Source: Pseudozobellia sp. WGM2 (GTDB lineage: Bacteria; Bacteroidota; Bacteroidia; Flavobacteriales; Flavobacteriaceae). Taken from it: a stretch of DNA of 64,000 nucleotides. The stretch covers positions 124,001 to 188,000 of the forward strand of contig NZ_JADNYK010000002.1 of assembly GCF_017810075.1 (NCBI RefSeq), written 5' to 3'. Shown one piece after another: positions 63,846 through 64,000 of this stretch. The translations under genes and the position numbers were made by a program. A model generated the notes under the pieces. It ran no database searches. It had not been told where the DNA came from and saw nothing but the letters and a program-made list of their open reading frames with translations. Positions within the stretch are counted from its first letter, which is position 1; each line of letters starts with the position of its first letter.

Positions 63846-64000
63846 TTATTCGTCGGGTTCTGAATAAGTTACAATGTCTATGCCTATGCCATTGGGGTCT
63901 TCAATCGCAAAATGGCGGTCTCCCCAAGGTTCATCTCGAATGGGAATCTTAATATCAACATTCTTCTCTTTTATTTTGCCATATAGCTCGTCTACATTTT
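63846..64000 (-). CDS. VOC (glyoxalase-like) family protein, C-terminal part
   Basis: The minus strand is open from the window edge to a TAA at 63848-63846. The visible 51 residues read VDELYGKIKEKNVDIKIPIR, then WGDRHFAIEDPNGIGIDIV. WGDRHFAIEDPNG is the usual final strand and metal-binding end of VOC-fold proteins such as bleomycin-resistance or glyoxalase relatives. The gene starts beyond the window. Function cannot be narrowed. Confidence 0.8.
   Translation of the reverse strand, partial: NVDELYGKIKEKNVDIKIPIRDEPWGDRHFAIEDPNGIGIDIVTYSEPDE

Overview
The window looks like chromosome of a marine member of the Flavobacteriaceae (Bacteroidota), possibly close to Maribacter or Zobellia, although the genus is a guess. 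The evidence is a gliding-motility lipoprotein (GldH), Bacteroidota-type families (DUF4153, DUF3078, DUF2480, MbnP, VPS10/BNR proteins, OMP_b-brl-type receptor), many short lipoprotein signals, near absence of Shine-Dalgarno sequences, and repeated promoters of the Bacteroidota type (TTG, 17-23 bases, TAnnTTTG). No rRNA, tRNA, CRISPR array or insertion sequence was seen.

Layout. 1-6558: end of a CBS-domain transporter, DNA alkyltransferase, DUF4153 membrane protein, DnaQ-like exonuclease, FKBP lipoprotein, EEP hydrolase and HflX. 7142-15606 (minus): a full SUF iron-sulfur operon (sufA-B-C-D, an outer-membrane barrel, sufS-E-T, DUF2480) ending in a DUF3078 protein. 15806-21318: a GT90 glycosyltransferase and a four-gene minus operon (choice-of-anchor B, seven-repeat lipoprotein, MbnP, dihaem peroxidase), likely for copper handling. 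21500-29907: thiL, BrnQ, ExoIII, PepP and a large VPS10-like secreted protein. 30267-33547: a PfpI-type protein and a small AT-rich accessory patch with a Vsr-like endonuclease and a KAP NTPase broken by a -1 frameshift. 33624-39279: sdhCAB and a RimK/aspartoacylase-like pair. 39503-50192: ThuA, aminotransferase, scoAB with a four-helix-bundle gene inside, and PBP1A-gldH-ricT, then trhO. 50596-60682: recA, two ECF sigma systems, katG, acyltransferase, trpS and an M28 peptidase. 60851-63752: a small membrane protein and a large outer-membrane receptor, then the end of a VOC protein.

Most interesting signals. (1) The second ECF sigma gene and its divergent neighbour have matching promoters (TGCAACC, 17 bases, GTCTAC), which predicts an autoregulated bidirectional regulon containing an outer-membrane receptor. 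(2) A non-coding repeat of about 180-250 bases occurs in three places, each time just downstream of a gene and in the same orientation (hflX, the PfpI gene, scoB); two copies run into an intrinsic terminator. (3) The KAP NTPase frame break lies exactly on an A-AAA-AAC slippery heptamer. (4) A three-tier structured RNA candidate lies behind thiL. (5) A compact 33-codon gene has its own -7 box and terminator. (6) Paired 22-base TetR-like operators occur at two distant loci.
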